From assembly GCA_949987705.1 (NCBI GenBank), contig OX465282.1:81208070-81272069 (forward strand): a stretch of DNA of 64,000 bases, written 5' to 3'. The stretch is from Thereva unica (Eukaryota; Arthropoda; Insecta; Diptera; Therevidae). The notes under the pieces were generated by a model. It saw only the letters and a list, made by a program, of their open reading frames with translations. It was not told the origin of the DNA and did no database searches. Numbering within the stretch: the stretch's first letter is position 1; the number at the start of each line of letters is the position of its first letter. The translations under genes and the position numbers were made by a program. Positions 52,250 to 62,095 of this stretch are shown one piece after another.

Positions 52250-54761
52250 TCAATAAGATTTTTTTATTAATAAAATTCTTTTCTCTGAGCTAGCCAAGTT
52301 ACGTAGCCTGTCTTGTGCCATAGAGTTTCTTAAATAGGTTTTTATTAATTTTAGTTTCGAAAATGATTGTTCAGCACTAGCTGTAGTCACAGGAATTGTA
52401 ACAAATAACATTAATGCAGTACATATTTCAGGAAAGCTGCACGACATAAAATGATTCTATATTATTAATAAATCAGCAAGTTCTCTAATACACGAAGACT
52501 TTTTTATTTCATCTCTGAAAGTGGACCGAAAGTTTGGCAAATAAATAAATAAATAAATAAATAAATAAATGAAAACTGAGAATTTCCCTGGCAAATGATT
52601 CAGATATGTCTTTTTTATATATATTAACAAATTCTAGAGATTTTTTTAATAAATCAGTGTCATTTAAAATTTGCAAAGTGGAAGGTTGCAAAACACTGAA
52701 ATTGGAAACAATTTCATTCATTGGAAGGAAACGCGATTTCAGTTGATTAATAATGATGTCTAATACTCGATAAAATACGTTCACTTTAAACGAATTTTCT
52801 GGATCTTGAAGACGCTCATCTTCGCAAAGTTCATCAAAATGGCGTTTTATCTTCCTTTGACGAGTTTTAGAAAATTCAGGGTTTATAGACCATTTTTCTG
52901 CTACACTATTTGCTTCCATTTTTAAATTTACAAATTCATGCCGATGCCTTTCCAATTCTTCTAGGCAAGTTTTCAAAAGTTTCAAGGCGTTTGAAAGATC
53001 GGTGGCTTTAGACTGAAGTGCTTTAGAGGCTGCATCGATAGTGTGTAAAATTGTGCAATGGAAAACCAATAACATGATGAAATTATAGTTCTCTACCTTC
53101 TTCTTGAGCGAAATAGCTTCATTTCTTTCATCTGATTTGCAATTTAAGAGAATTGTTTTCGTTAACGCTTTTTGGACTTCAACAAACCGAACTTTTAAAG
53201 CAAAAACAGCATCATAACGTCCTGCCCATCTAGTAGGGTTCAATGTTTTAATGTTATTGAAGTTATAGACTCACTTTCTTTATTAGATATAAAACTTGAT
53301 AAAATATTCCATCTTTTGATACTATGCCCAAAAAAATTATAAATTTGTTGAACTGTGTCAAAAAAATTTTGCATATCAATAACCTCTCTTACTGCATCAT
53401 TTAGTACTAAATTTAAGTTATGAGCAGCACAGTGAACATATACCGCATTTGGCTCAATATCTTTTATGAGTTTTTGAACTCCACCATAAGTGCCTTTCAT
53501 TGTGTTAGCACCATCATATCCTTGTCCTCTACACTTATTTAGAGGAATATTTTTGTCATTTATGGATTTAATAATTTGGTTGCTAAGGCAGTTTGATCCT
53601 TAATTTCATGAAATCCTAAAAACGACTCTTTAATGACGAGCGCCTTTGGGACTCCATTATCATCTTTCTCGATCATACAATAACGGTACAGTTCACACAT
53701 TTGATCAGTCTTTGAAATATCTTGAGTTGTATCGAATATGATAGAGTAAAAAGGTGCGGCATTTATTTCATTAATGAGTGCATTTTCTATTTTTAGAACT
53801 AGAACAGAAATTAGCTGATTTTGTATTTTTGGACTTAAGTATTTTATTTGGCCATTTGGTTTACTTAACAATTCTTGTAAAATCGGATCATATTTTCCTA
53901 ATCAACAATACTCAAAAAGTTTCCTCGGGAACTTGGATCATTGCTATCTACATTTTCTCTGTGGCCACGAAAGGCTAAATTACACGTTGAAAGTGTCAGA
54001 GTAACATCAAGGAGTCTAGAAAGTACTTGGCGCCAAAAAGATTTTTCTTTCTTGATCATGGACTCTTGATCTTCATCTTCATCTTCCGTGTAGCCGCCAC
54101 TGTTGATACGTAAGACAAGAATCCAGGTGAATTTTCGACGTCTCGTCTCTTTCTATGCCGTCTACAATATGTTTCCAGTCGTCATAGCCTTCTATCCAAA
54201 CATTTTGTATTTTTTTAGATGCCCGATTTGCGAATAACCAACATGGTTCACAGTACGCCTTCTGAAGTATTAAAGAATAGGATAGCCATGTACGTTCAAG
54301 TTTCACACCAGATTTGGAAATAATATAGTAATGTTTTTCTAGGAAAGATCTATTGTCACTATCTTTTAAGAAAGGGCCCTAGGTTTACAATGTCCGTTTT
54401 CGATCACGAACCGTTTCACTTGATCAGTTAGTTCTTTAAAATTACCCTTATCAGTAACATATGATGAAGATGCAATATTGTTCACACTAAAATATGATTC
54501 ATTTTTATTTTTGCTAGAACCTTGTTGTAGTTGTTCTGGATCTGGATATACACTAGTGTCTGGTGCTGCATGTGCTATACTGTTACTTTTAGTTAGGTCA
54601 AATTCTTCACTTTCGGTGCACTGTTCACTCGCGTTTTCATCAATAAAGTCATCATTCTTAAAATACTGACTAACTTTAAGTAACTTTTTATTTTTTTCTT
54701 CAGTCTCCCTCTTTCTCTTTCGTTTTTCGCTACCACTTAAATATTTTCTAGAACTAGACAT
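52250..54761 (-). pseudogene. hAT transposase (TTF-type finger, DUF4371, hAT C-terminal), broken
   Basis: ATG at 54761 (MSSSRKYLSGSEKRKRKRE). A Lys/Arg-rich N-terminus with LLKVSQYF is followed by a TTF-type finger region (RTWLSYSLILQKAYCEPCWLF and GYDDWKHI). Next is the DUF4371/RNase H-like core: FYSIIFDTTQDISKTDQM, GQGYDGANTMKGTYGGVQ, VHCAAHNLNLVLNDAV and LNPTRWAGRYDAV. The hAT C-terminal dimerisation region (FPEICTALMLFV, SAEQSFSKLKLIK) ends at 52250. Frameshifts lie near 54340, 53990, 53540, 53245 and 52480. A CR1-tail insertion at 52533-52570 also falls in the frame. This family resembles ZMYM1-like proteins of the hAT type. Confidence 0.85.
52533..52570 (+). mobile_element. Extremely short CR1-type 3' tail insertion
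   Basis: TTTGGCAAATAAATAAAT followed by more AAAT units matches the last bases of the CR1/Jockey-group element at 58475-58495. It lies inside the hAT transposase frame. It looks like a dead-on-arrival copy truncated to under ten unique bases plus tail. A GAAA flank occurs on both sides. Confidence 0.55.
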
Positions 54762-54977
54762 GTTGATATTTAACTTTCACAATTAACTTTATTTTACATC
54801 CATTTGCACGTTCAATAAAACAAAAACTACGAAAAATCAAAGATACAGATGACTAACTGTTATTACAACCAAAGAAAGAATGCGCAATAGAGCCCTCCGT
54901 AAATAAAAAATATAAATCCGGGATTCCCCTACACTGAGAGGGTTGCCATACAAAAGTACTTTTTTTAGTCCGTCAAT

Positions 54978-55481
54978 CGAAGACAGTGAAAGTACCGTCA
55001 CGTGGATTTGAAAAATTTATGTGTAAATCGATAGTTAATGGTACGCGTTAAATTTAATAAGCTGAAAATATGTTAAATAAAATTTATTATTATAAAAAAA
55101 CAAAAATGGTTTACTTTACCGCAGTTTTTGATGAATTTTAGTGCATTCAATAGGAAATTACGTGATTAAAGAGAAAAATTTTTTTACCCCCTATCACACC
55201 GTTCAAATAGGCACGTAATACCCTTCCGGCTAAATGAAGTTTGTCAGCAAAATTTTCGGTTAAATCGCGAAATCGCGGAATGAACTAAAACTGATCAAAA
55301 TCCGCGATAACAATAGGATACATTTTTGCTTTTTTATAATAATAAATTTTATTTAACATATTTTCGGCTTACTAAGTCAAGGCGTTCCAAGTTGATTTTA
55401 TTCGTATAATTGTTAATTATCGATTTACATACATATAAATTTTTCAAATCCGCGATGACAGGACTTTCAGTGTCAGCGGCT
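54978..55481. mobile_element. Palindromic MITE inside the inner hAT
   Basis: Left-arm words GATTTGAAAAATTTATGTGTA and ATATGTTAAATAAAATTTAT (near 55010 and 55069) return as reverse complements near 55438 and 55342. The arms are about 130-150 bp with one 40-bp indel. The spacer has no ORF. Confidence 0.7.
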
Positions 55482-56279
55482 TCTAGCTTGGTGAGGGAAT
55501 TCCCCGACCGTCACTAGCTCGCCCGCGTCACGAATATACCGCGACAAAAAATGAAGCAACCAATTGATGCGTTCTGAGAATCGACATCTTTTTGTTTTGA
55601 ATGTGTTAAAATTCTCATGATTAGTTTGAATTTGGATATGGTCTTTAGTTGTGCCCCACTTTGATTGATTTTAAGTACTTAAAAAAAATATAATTTTTAA
55701 GTACTTAGGTACAAAATTTTGTTAAAAATGTTAGGTTATTTCTGAGCTCGTAGCCTCTTGGGTCGGGGCCCTCTTGGGTCGGGGGCCCGTGGCATTTTGC
55801 CAGCCCTGCCACCCTATAGTTACGCCACTGGTTGCGGCACACTTTTAACAATTTCAAAATTTGGCGGCACACTAACAATACAATGAATTTAAAAGAATTT
55901 TACTTATAGACAGTCAGCTTGAGATGGAAAAAGTTAAAGTTGCCGCTCCTGGGGATAACGTAACGTAACGTATTTTTCGTAACAGAAATAAGAGGCGTAT
56001 CTCGCCAATATTTTCACGTCAATATCTTCATAGGAATAGTAACGATGAATGTTTGAATAGTGGAATGCCAGGCTTTCGCATTTCTGACTTCTGACAATTT
56101 GCACGAACTTAACATGAACTGGACTTTAGCCGATGAAGCCACTTACGTGGATTGAACTGAACATTATTGAACTGAAGTCGGTGAAGCCGGGCCATTAAGC
56201 TTTAGTTTAACTTATGCAAAGTTTTAGTTTTTGTTGATGCATTGCTTCATGTTTCAGGCAATTATGCTGGTGACCGTGA

Positions 56280-56399
56280 AGGGTATCATTTAGCATAGTC
56301 AAAAGACCGGTTCTGGTTCGATTGCAGGGGCTAAACAGCTTTGAACGTAATTAGTACTCAGTTGGGAGACCGTATTGGTAAAACGATACTTGCGTTTAA
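56280..56399 (+). pseudogene. 5S rRNA-derived sequence (pseudogene or 5S-type SINE)
   Basis: Compared from memory with insect 5S rRNA, the blocks CGGTTCT, CGAT, TAAACAGC, TTAGTACTCAG, TGGGAGACCG and TGG appear in the same order and at the same spacing, without gaps from about 56308 to the end. They correspond to 5S CGGTTCT, CGAT, TTAAGCAGC, TTAGTACTTAG, TGGGGGACCG and TGG. These overlap the internal promoter of 5S genes. The sequence has drifted too far to be a working 5S gene. Its place inside a hAT suggests capture or a 5S-derived SINE insertion. Confidence 0.6.
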
Positions 56400-56759
56400 A
56401 AATATGAAGTTTTCGACGCAGGCGCAGTTATTGTTCACATATCCACGCTGAACTTTTCAAACTTTTCGGAATCGCTTTTCCACTCGGAATCGAGGAGCAA
56501 TGATTTTTTCTCCTCGGGGGCCTAAATGAGGCATTTCCGTATGAAGATGCGCGAATGAGGCAAGGGATAAGATACTCGGTGTGGGCCTTATAGGGCAATC
56601 TACTCTGGGTGCACATGGGGCGGCCGGGCTAGGCGCATAAGGACCCCTCCCAAAATGCTAGTCGGACACAACCCCATAACCAAAAAATTTAAAGGCAGCT
56701 CGTAATTCAATTGACCAAATATTTTAACGGTTACATATTCGCGTATTCCCCACCTACAA

Positions 56760-57195
56760 TGATTATGCTCCGCCGCACCTGTTCCCTAGCAGTATTCTTC
56801 TTTTAATTTCCGCCGTAATGTTGTTGTCTTGGCTGCTTTATGATGCTACTTTTTCTAACGCTACATATGCTTCCTTCGCTGCCCTCAGACCTCCCTGCCT
56901 GTTGACCTGCCTATGACGACTATATCATCTGCATATGCGATTAGCTGAATAGACTTGTTTGGAATTGTCCCTCTAGTTTCAATGCGTTCCTACCGGACCG
57001 TTTTTCCTAGTAAGATGTTAAATAGTAAGCAGGATAAAGCGTCTCCTTACATGAGACCTCTGTTCGCACCGAAAAATTGCTCTGTACTCTCACTCCGTTT
57101 ATCATTCGACTCAATGAGGTTTTAGTGATTTGAATCAATTGGTCTGGAAAGTTCAGTTCCACCATTGCTTCGTAGATTTTTGAACGTTACGCAAG
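56760..57195 (-). pseudogene. Relic of an RTE-like reverse transcriptase
   Basis: The minus strand reads VRVQSNFSVRTE, then GDALSCLLFNILLGK and IPNKSIQLIAYADDIVVIG, with stops and frameshifts. This is the RT catalytic region of the same broad kind as the element at 31582-34783, but much older. Only about 140 codons remain. Confidence 0.75.
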
Positions 57196-57208
57196 GATCA
57201 CATGTGTA

Positions 57209-57593
57209 AGGGAGAACCATAGTGATCCAAGCGACATTTGCATCTTTTTGAGATAATGATGCAAACGCGTTTTTACTTATTGTTAAAAATAGATGATTTG
57301 TTATGGTTATATTTGCAATGAAGTGATGCCTAGTGTACTAGAATAAATAAGAAAAATTGTTTTATTCAAATATATTTATTAAAAAAAAAAAATAGGGTTT
57401 TGGAAAAAAAATCGCTTGGATCAGTATGGCCAACTATCTTTTTCTATATAAGCTTAAGGCTGTATGGGAATGAGACGTTATTAATGTGCTTGGATTAGTA
57501 TGGCATGAAAGATTTTATTTTTTTCTGTGCATTCCATTCAAAAAGTAAATATGTATTGACAAAAATGTCGCTTGGATCACTATGGTTCTCCCT
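57209..57593. mobile_element. Tc1/mariner-type MITE, 385 bp
   Basis: TIRs AGGGAGAACCATAGTGATCC (and beyond, about 30 bp) face their reverse complement at the right end. TA flanks both sides (57207-57208, 57594-57595). No ORF. It sits within the outer hAT. Confidence 0.88.
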
Positions 57594-57787
57594 TAAACAT
57601 ATATTGTCACTCAATGAAAAAGAGGTGGGTTTCTATATTAAACTCATTCGTCTTTTCAATTACCTATCGTAATGTGAATATGTGATCGCTTGTGGACTTT
57701 TGTTTCCTGAATTTGGCGGCACACTACAGGAATTTGGCGGCACACAAAAGTGCCGCGGCACATTGGTTGAGAATCACTGTTCTAGAC

Positions 57788-58394
57788 AATAAATTAAATT
57801 TCAACTTGCACTACGATAATATTTCTGCAAGAGCCAACAAGCTTCTGGGCTTTATAAAGAGAAGAGCCCGAAAATTCAATAACGTTCGGGTCACAAAAAC
57901 TCTTTTCTGTTCGCTCGTCCGCCCCATCTTGGAATATGCGTGCCCGATCTGGGACCCTTTATTCCAGCTAAGCAGCAGTAGGTTGGAATCAATAACAGAA
58001 AAAATTTCTCCTCTTCGCTCTGAGAAACCTACACGACCTGCGTGACTTTTTCAACTTACCGCCTTATACGGGCAGACTCAAAAAGTTAGAACTCATGCCG
58101 CTGTCACATAGGAGGAAAGTGCTTATCTCGTGCTTAACTTTGGACGTCCTAAACGATAACGTTAAGGTGCAGTTACTGTCCGATAGAATCAAGTTCAATA
58201 CCGAAGTTCGTCACAATAGGCATATCAAAATGCTTAAAGAATACCCTCATCGGACCGAATATGCAAAGAACGAACCCGTCAACAGATGTTGTATGACTTT
58301 TAACAGCCATAGTGCTTGCTTCTCACCCCACATTAAAAAAACATCCTTTAAACAAAAAATTATATCCCTTCTAACATCACAATTACTACCATAA
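57788..58394 (+). pseudogene. ORF2 C-terminus of the CR1/Jockey-group element
   Basis: Continues the RT after the outer hAT: NKLNFNLHYDNISARANKLL, TKTLFCSLVRPILEYACPIW and, after a frame break near 58005, LPPYTGRLKKLELMPLSHRR through to TAA at 58392-58394. The YACPIWDP segment is typical of this group's C-terminal domain. The two halves of the protein meet exactly at the 8-bp duplication, which confirms the insertion model. Confidence 0.88.
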
Positions 58395-58496
58395 ATAAGC
58401 ATAGACTTAAGCTGACTTTGTACCTAGTCATAAATGCATTGTATAATTCTGTAATAGGTTTCAGTATGCCTTGTTTGGCAAATAAATAAATAAATG

Positions 58497-58629
58497 GTTG
58501 GTTGAAATAAGACGTCCACTTGGATATGTTGGTTGTTGACTTGTTGACTGTTTATTTATTACTTGCCCATTCGGGACTTCAATCTTTAGCTGCACTCTAT
58601 GATACAACTCGTCCCCGTAAAATACAAAA
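58497..58629. repeat. Third copy of the 195-bp repeat (truncated by an LTR)
   Basis: GTTGAAATAAGACGTCCACTTGG through AATACAAAATG matches copies at 49500-49890. It is cut at the LTR starting at 58630. Confidence 0.85.
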
Positions 58630-59013
58630 TGTTGAGGAACTATTGTACTTTGTTTTATTTCTAATTGATTGAATTGAATTTTTTGTTCTGGTTTACATAA
58701 GTTACACTTGCAAAAGGAAAACGGAACTAAGATAAATTCACATTGTATGTTTAAGTGGACAAAAATTAATGCACAATGATAGTTTGATTTGTCAATAAAC
58801 TGAACAAGAACTTTAATGATTTATATATTTATTTTTTATTGACTTCCGCGGACAGTACTCAAGGAGATTTGTAGGCAGACTGACTGGCACATTCCTTTCG
58901 TCTGATTTTTGGGTGATAGGACTGACGGCTAGCGGTTCAGTATTTGAATTGTTTAAATTGAGGAATGTTTGCATTTTTATGAAGTATGTATGTATTTTTA
59001 GCATTCCTTAACA
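58630..59013 (-). repeat. Candidate LTR (384 bp) with adjacent polypurine tract
   Basis: Plus-strand ends TGTTGAGGAA and TTCCTTAACA form imperfect inverted termini with TG...CA. The minus strand upstream of TGTTAAGGAA reads TAAAGGGGGGAGAA, a polypurine tract. This fits a 3' LTR of a minus-strand element whose internal region lies to the right. No second LTR or TSD was found. Confidence 0.55.
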
Positions 59014-60451
59014 TTCTCCCCCCTTTAAGAAGTTCTTAACTAATAGGTAATCTGCAGACCTTTGTGATGGGCCGTGTGGGCTCACCTCGAGCTGTTTTGA
59101 GGGTGACTACCCTAATAAGTTTGTGCCGTGATCACCTTTGTGAGATTATTTACAAATTCACTTTCAAAAATAATTAAGTTTATTGATCACATATGCTTAG
59201 ATTATTTACAAATTCACTTTCAAAAATAATTCAGTTTATTGATCACAAATGCTTAGATTATTTACAAATTCACTTTCAAAAATAATTCAGTTTATTTAAA
59301 GTTATTTTGTCACATTCAAATTCAAATTAATTACAATGTCTCACTTCAAACTCTAATCACAAATGTTTAATATTAGTTTATTTATTCAAAGTTATTTTCT
59401 AATATCTAACTTCAAATTAATTGCAATATTTCACTTTAGTTCACTCTATGACCATGGATGTTGCCAGAATTATTGCCTTGATAGCTGTGTTTATTTCCCT
59501 TGCTGCTATTAAACGCTACTAGGAATGTCGTCCGCTGGTTCTGATTTGTTATTTTGATTTTTTCTGCTTAGACGTATAGATATCGTTGCATGCTGGTTCG
59601 TACCCTTTAATATAGACTATTTCCCAAACTCTGTTTTCATAGAATACTTTCCCTTGATTATATAGATGATGTGTTGATGGTGCGTTGATTCTGCTGTTCC
59701 TTAGTTGTTTCTCCGCTCAACTTTCGATTGGGTTGACCTTAAATAATCTTTGGATTTTGATTAGCATTAGGTTATATTTGGGATTCTGTCTCAATAAATA
59801 CTACAGCTTAGGAAGTTGGCGTAAAGTACTCCGCTCAACTTGGATAGGGTTTGGCCTTTGAATAATCTTTGGATTCCTCAGGCTCAATTCTCCTGATTTA
59901 GTTGAAATCACTTCTTTTCTCAGGCTCAGTTCTCCTGGAAAGATCAAAGTGATCTGAACTTCATCGATCACTACTGCGATATTTATTGCAGAGGTTTCAA
60001 TGGAAACGGGCAATCTTGGTGGGGCAATTTGAAGTCAAATGTATTTTGCTTGTATGTGTGCCTCTTCTCTATATATAACATCTATTTGTTTTGATTGTGT
60101 GTATCACAACCTTTCTGGTTATATATATAATCTATCATATTCTGCCAGTTGACGTTGGAAACATATAGGTAAGCTGGTTTATTTATGTTTAATGTGTTTT
60201 ATATAATTTATGTTATTTATTTTGTAGGAAGGAATTTGCCTTTTTCTGGACGGAGGAGTTATTCTGGGGATGACACTAAGAAGGAATTGCCAGGTAATAT
60301 ATTTTGTTGGAAATTTTGAGTTGTTTTTATCTTGTTTATTTTTACGGGAAAAATGGTTTGTTTTGGTTTTACTGGAAATGATTGAGGTATTTTATGTTTA
60401 TGAAGGTTTTCTTTGTGCCTTTTAATTATTTCTTTTAGGGTGCATCCAACA
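59014..60451. other. LTR-element debris with tandem repeats
   Basis: Contains a 57-bp tandem repeat (see next entry) and a duplicated CTCCGCTCAACTT...AATAATCTTTGGATT segment at 59711 and 59830. A second LTR-like boundary lies at 60451, where TGCATCCAACA meets a minus-strand GGCGGGGGAATA polypurine tract. No recognised coding domain. A short minus ORF (60013-59801) has no family resemblance. Confidence 0.4.
59143..59325. repeat. 57-bp tandem repeat, about three units
   Basis: GATTATTTACAAATTCACTT recurs at 59143, 59200 and 59256, each followed by TCAAAAATAATT(A/C)AGTTTATT and a GATCACA(T/A)ATGCTT segment. Units are nearly identical. Confidence 0.85.
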
Positions 60452-61067
60452 TATTCCCCCGCCTTGACAATGTAGTGGACTTCATTGTCAACATTTAAAT
60501 ATTATTGATATATATTGTTTTGTTTTGATTCTCTTTTTTTTTGTTTAAAAGCGAATTATGTTTTCTTTTTGTTTTGTTTTTATTTAAATAAAATTATGCT
60601 TAGTGCACTTTTGAGTTTTTTTTTTAATTTTTTACTTTATTGTTCCGTGCACATTTGGGAGTCGTTATCCACTTTGTTGAAATTGTTGGTTTGCTGCAGC
60701 GTTGCCAGATGATTTTGTCGAATATCCGTAGATTGCGATTTTCCGAGGTTTGAAAATTCCGTAAAAATCCGTTGCTCCGTATTGTTGCTCGATTTGGCTG
60801 AAAAGTTCGTAAAATACGTTTTCTACAATAAATTTAGCCGGGAAATTTGAAAATATATTAATGTAAATATTTATAAAAAAAAAACTTTTTAAAAGTATTT
60901 ATTTTAGGTAATTTAAATTTACATTTGGAAGGATAAAATGCTTTAAGTGAAATTAAAGGTGTTTAATATTTAATATTTGACAATCATTTGCACGAATATA
61001 ACATAAACTTTAGAAAACTATAAATGCATAAAATGATCATAAGAGTATTTATCAGTAGATGTGTTTT
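60452..61067. other. AT-rich stretch; possible hAT end near 60698
   Basis: CAGCGTTGCCAGATGATTTT at about 60698 has the look of a hAT terminus and lies on the 3' side of the transposase remnant that follows. No matching right end was found, so this is a suggestion only. Confidence 0.35.
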
Positions 61068-61083
61068 CTACTGATAAATGCTC
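61043..61083. repeat. 17-bp hairpin at the end of the hAT transposase remnant
   Basis: GAGTATTTATCAGTAGA and TCTACTGATAAATGCTC are reverse complements with one mismatch around a 7-nt loop. The right arm contains the transposase stop codon. Confidence 0.75.
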
Positions 61084-61757
61084 TTATCCATCATTTTGAC
61101 CATATCGGTAAGATCAACCGAGGTTATTGAAGTATCTCGCAGAAGAGCTTTGCCGTGTAAAATAGCTTCCAAGGTCTGTCTCTAGTTTGTTTTAAGCTTT
61201 GTTTTGTTAATATTGATTTGACTGAATATTCGTTCTACAGTTGCAGATGAATGTGGAAGGACTGCGATGCGATCAACCATATCTAAAACCAATGGAAACT
61301 CGGTGGAGCCATCAGCATTTTCATAATTGCGCACTTTGTTCCAAAAAGAGTTTTTGTCCAAATGAAAATCATTTTTGAAGATTCTTTTCAACGTTTTGAA
61401 TTCGTTGTGCACATCCTCGATGTCGAAGTGAAAGAAGTCGGCAGCGACTGATACATTGTGAGACATTTTCAAATTCATGGGTTCTACGAATTCGAATTCT
61501 TTAAGCATCTGTACACTCTTCTCCGCAAAAGGAAATCTTTTAGCAATTTCCTTAGCTAAAATTATCAAAAACTTGCGACATCGGGAGCGAAAGTTGTCAA
61601 TATCAGTCGTGGAAATCGATGGTGGAAGCTTCTTAAGTCCCACCGCCACATGTGGCCCAAGATTGATATTTCGAAGAGGCAGCCACTCCGTGATAGGTGT
61701 TGGGTTTCGTGTGATTAAAAGCGTTTTTTTCTTTAAAAAGAATACAAATTTATTCAA
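61068..61757 (-). pseudogene. hAT transposase C-terminal fragment
   Basis: The minus frame reads LPPSISTTDIDNFRSRCRKF, FAEKSVQMLKEFEFVEP and FPLVLDMVDRIAVLPHSSAT, then VERIFSQININKTKLKTN, the hAT C-terminal dimerisation motif. An in-frame TAG at about 61182 is followed by further coding (LEAILHGKALLRD) to the stop at 61068. The N-terminal finger and catalytic core are missing upstream of 61757. It is a truncated copy and differs from the hAT at 52-55 kb. Confidence 0.85.
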
Positions 61758-62095
61758 GGAACTTGATGATATAAAAATGATGGTATAATAAAACGACCAA
61801 TTCTGAATAACTGTCTTGATTCGCGGCTTCTTGTCAACTGCCCGATTTTGGCTTTTTTAGATGCAGTAAGAAATTAAGTAATACGACACCGAAACGTGCC
61901 GTGCTAAATCGTGCCTTTTTATAAGAGTCAAAATTTAATGAATTTGCAAATGTAATTTGATGTGTTTTTTAGATTTAATAATTTTAAGACGACGTTGCAC
62001 AAACGGCGGAAATGGCAAAATTAGGAATGTGCATTTAGTGCATTTAGTTAAAGTTTTTAAAAGAATAAAAATGAGAATTACGCCGTTATGCATGT
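61758..62095. other. Non-coding spacer
   Basis: AT-rich; no supported feature. It separates two minus-strand pseudogenes. Confidence 0.4.

Larger units (their letters stand above)
52021..55830 (-). mobile_element. Inner hAT element with decayed transposase
   Basis: TIRs CAGCGGCGTAACTATA / TATAGTTACGCCACTG (one mismatch) with exact 8-bp duplications GTTGCGGC (52013-52020, 55831-55838). Both ends also carry GGGGCCCT/GGGGCCCGTGGC-type words. The minus strand encodes a hAT transposase of the TTF/DUF4371 kind. Confidence 0.93.
51990..57779. mobile_element. Outer hAT element (non-autonomous), split by the inner hAT
   Basis: TIRs CAGTGATTCTCAACC / GGTTGAGAATCACTG with exact 8-bp duplications TTCTAGAC (51982-51989, 57780-57787). 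Repeated TTTGGCGGCACAC words lie near both ends. Its own sequence (55839-57779 plus 30 bp on the left) has no transposase but carries a 5S-like segment, an RT relic and a Tc1-type MITE. Confidence 0.93.
49891..58495 (+). mobile_element. CR1/Jockey-group non-LTR retrotransposon, internally deleted, split by nested hATs
   Basis: Plus-strand coding remnants run from an ORF1-like piece (49945-50226) through endonuclease end, RT (to 51989) and C-terminus (57788-58394), ending with a TTTGGCAAATAAATAAATAAAT tail near 58475-58495. It lies between copies of the 195-bp repeat. The 5' part of the endonuclease is deleted between about 50226 and 50300. The 3' (AAAT)n tail and RT motifs place it in the CR1/Jockey group; the exact clade is open. 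Confidence 0.85.

Noticed and set aside
54361..54761. Independent host gene for the Ser/Lys-rich protein starting at 54761
   Set aside because: It lies inside hAT TIRs and continues into the TTF finger and DUF4371 core of the transposase.
59446..59525. Plus-strand mini-ORF with a hydrophobic 24-residue product
   Set aside because: Too short, no conserved context; chance cannot be excluded.
59801..60013. Minus-strand 70-aa ORF as a retroviral-type protein
   Set aside because: No gag, pol or env motif; part is a duplicated segment (59711/59830).
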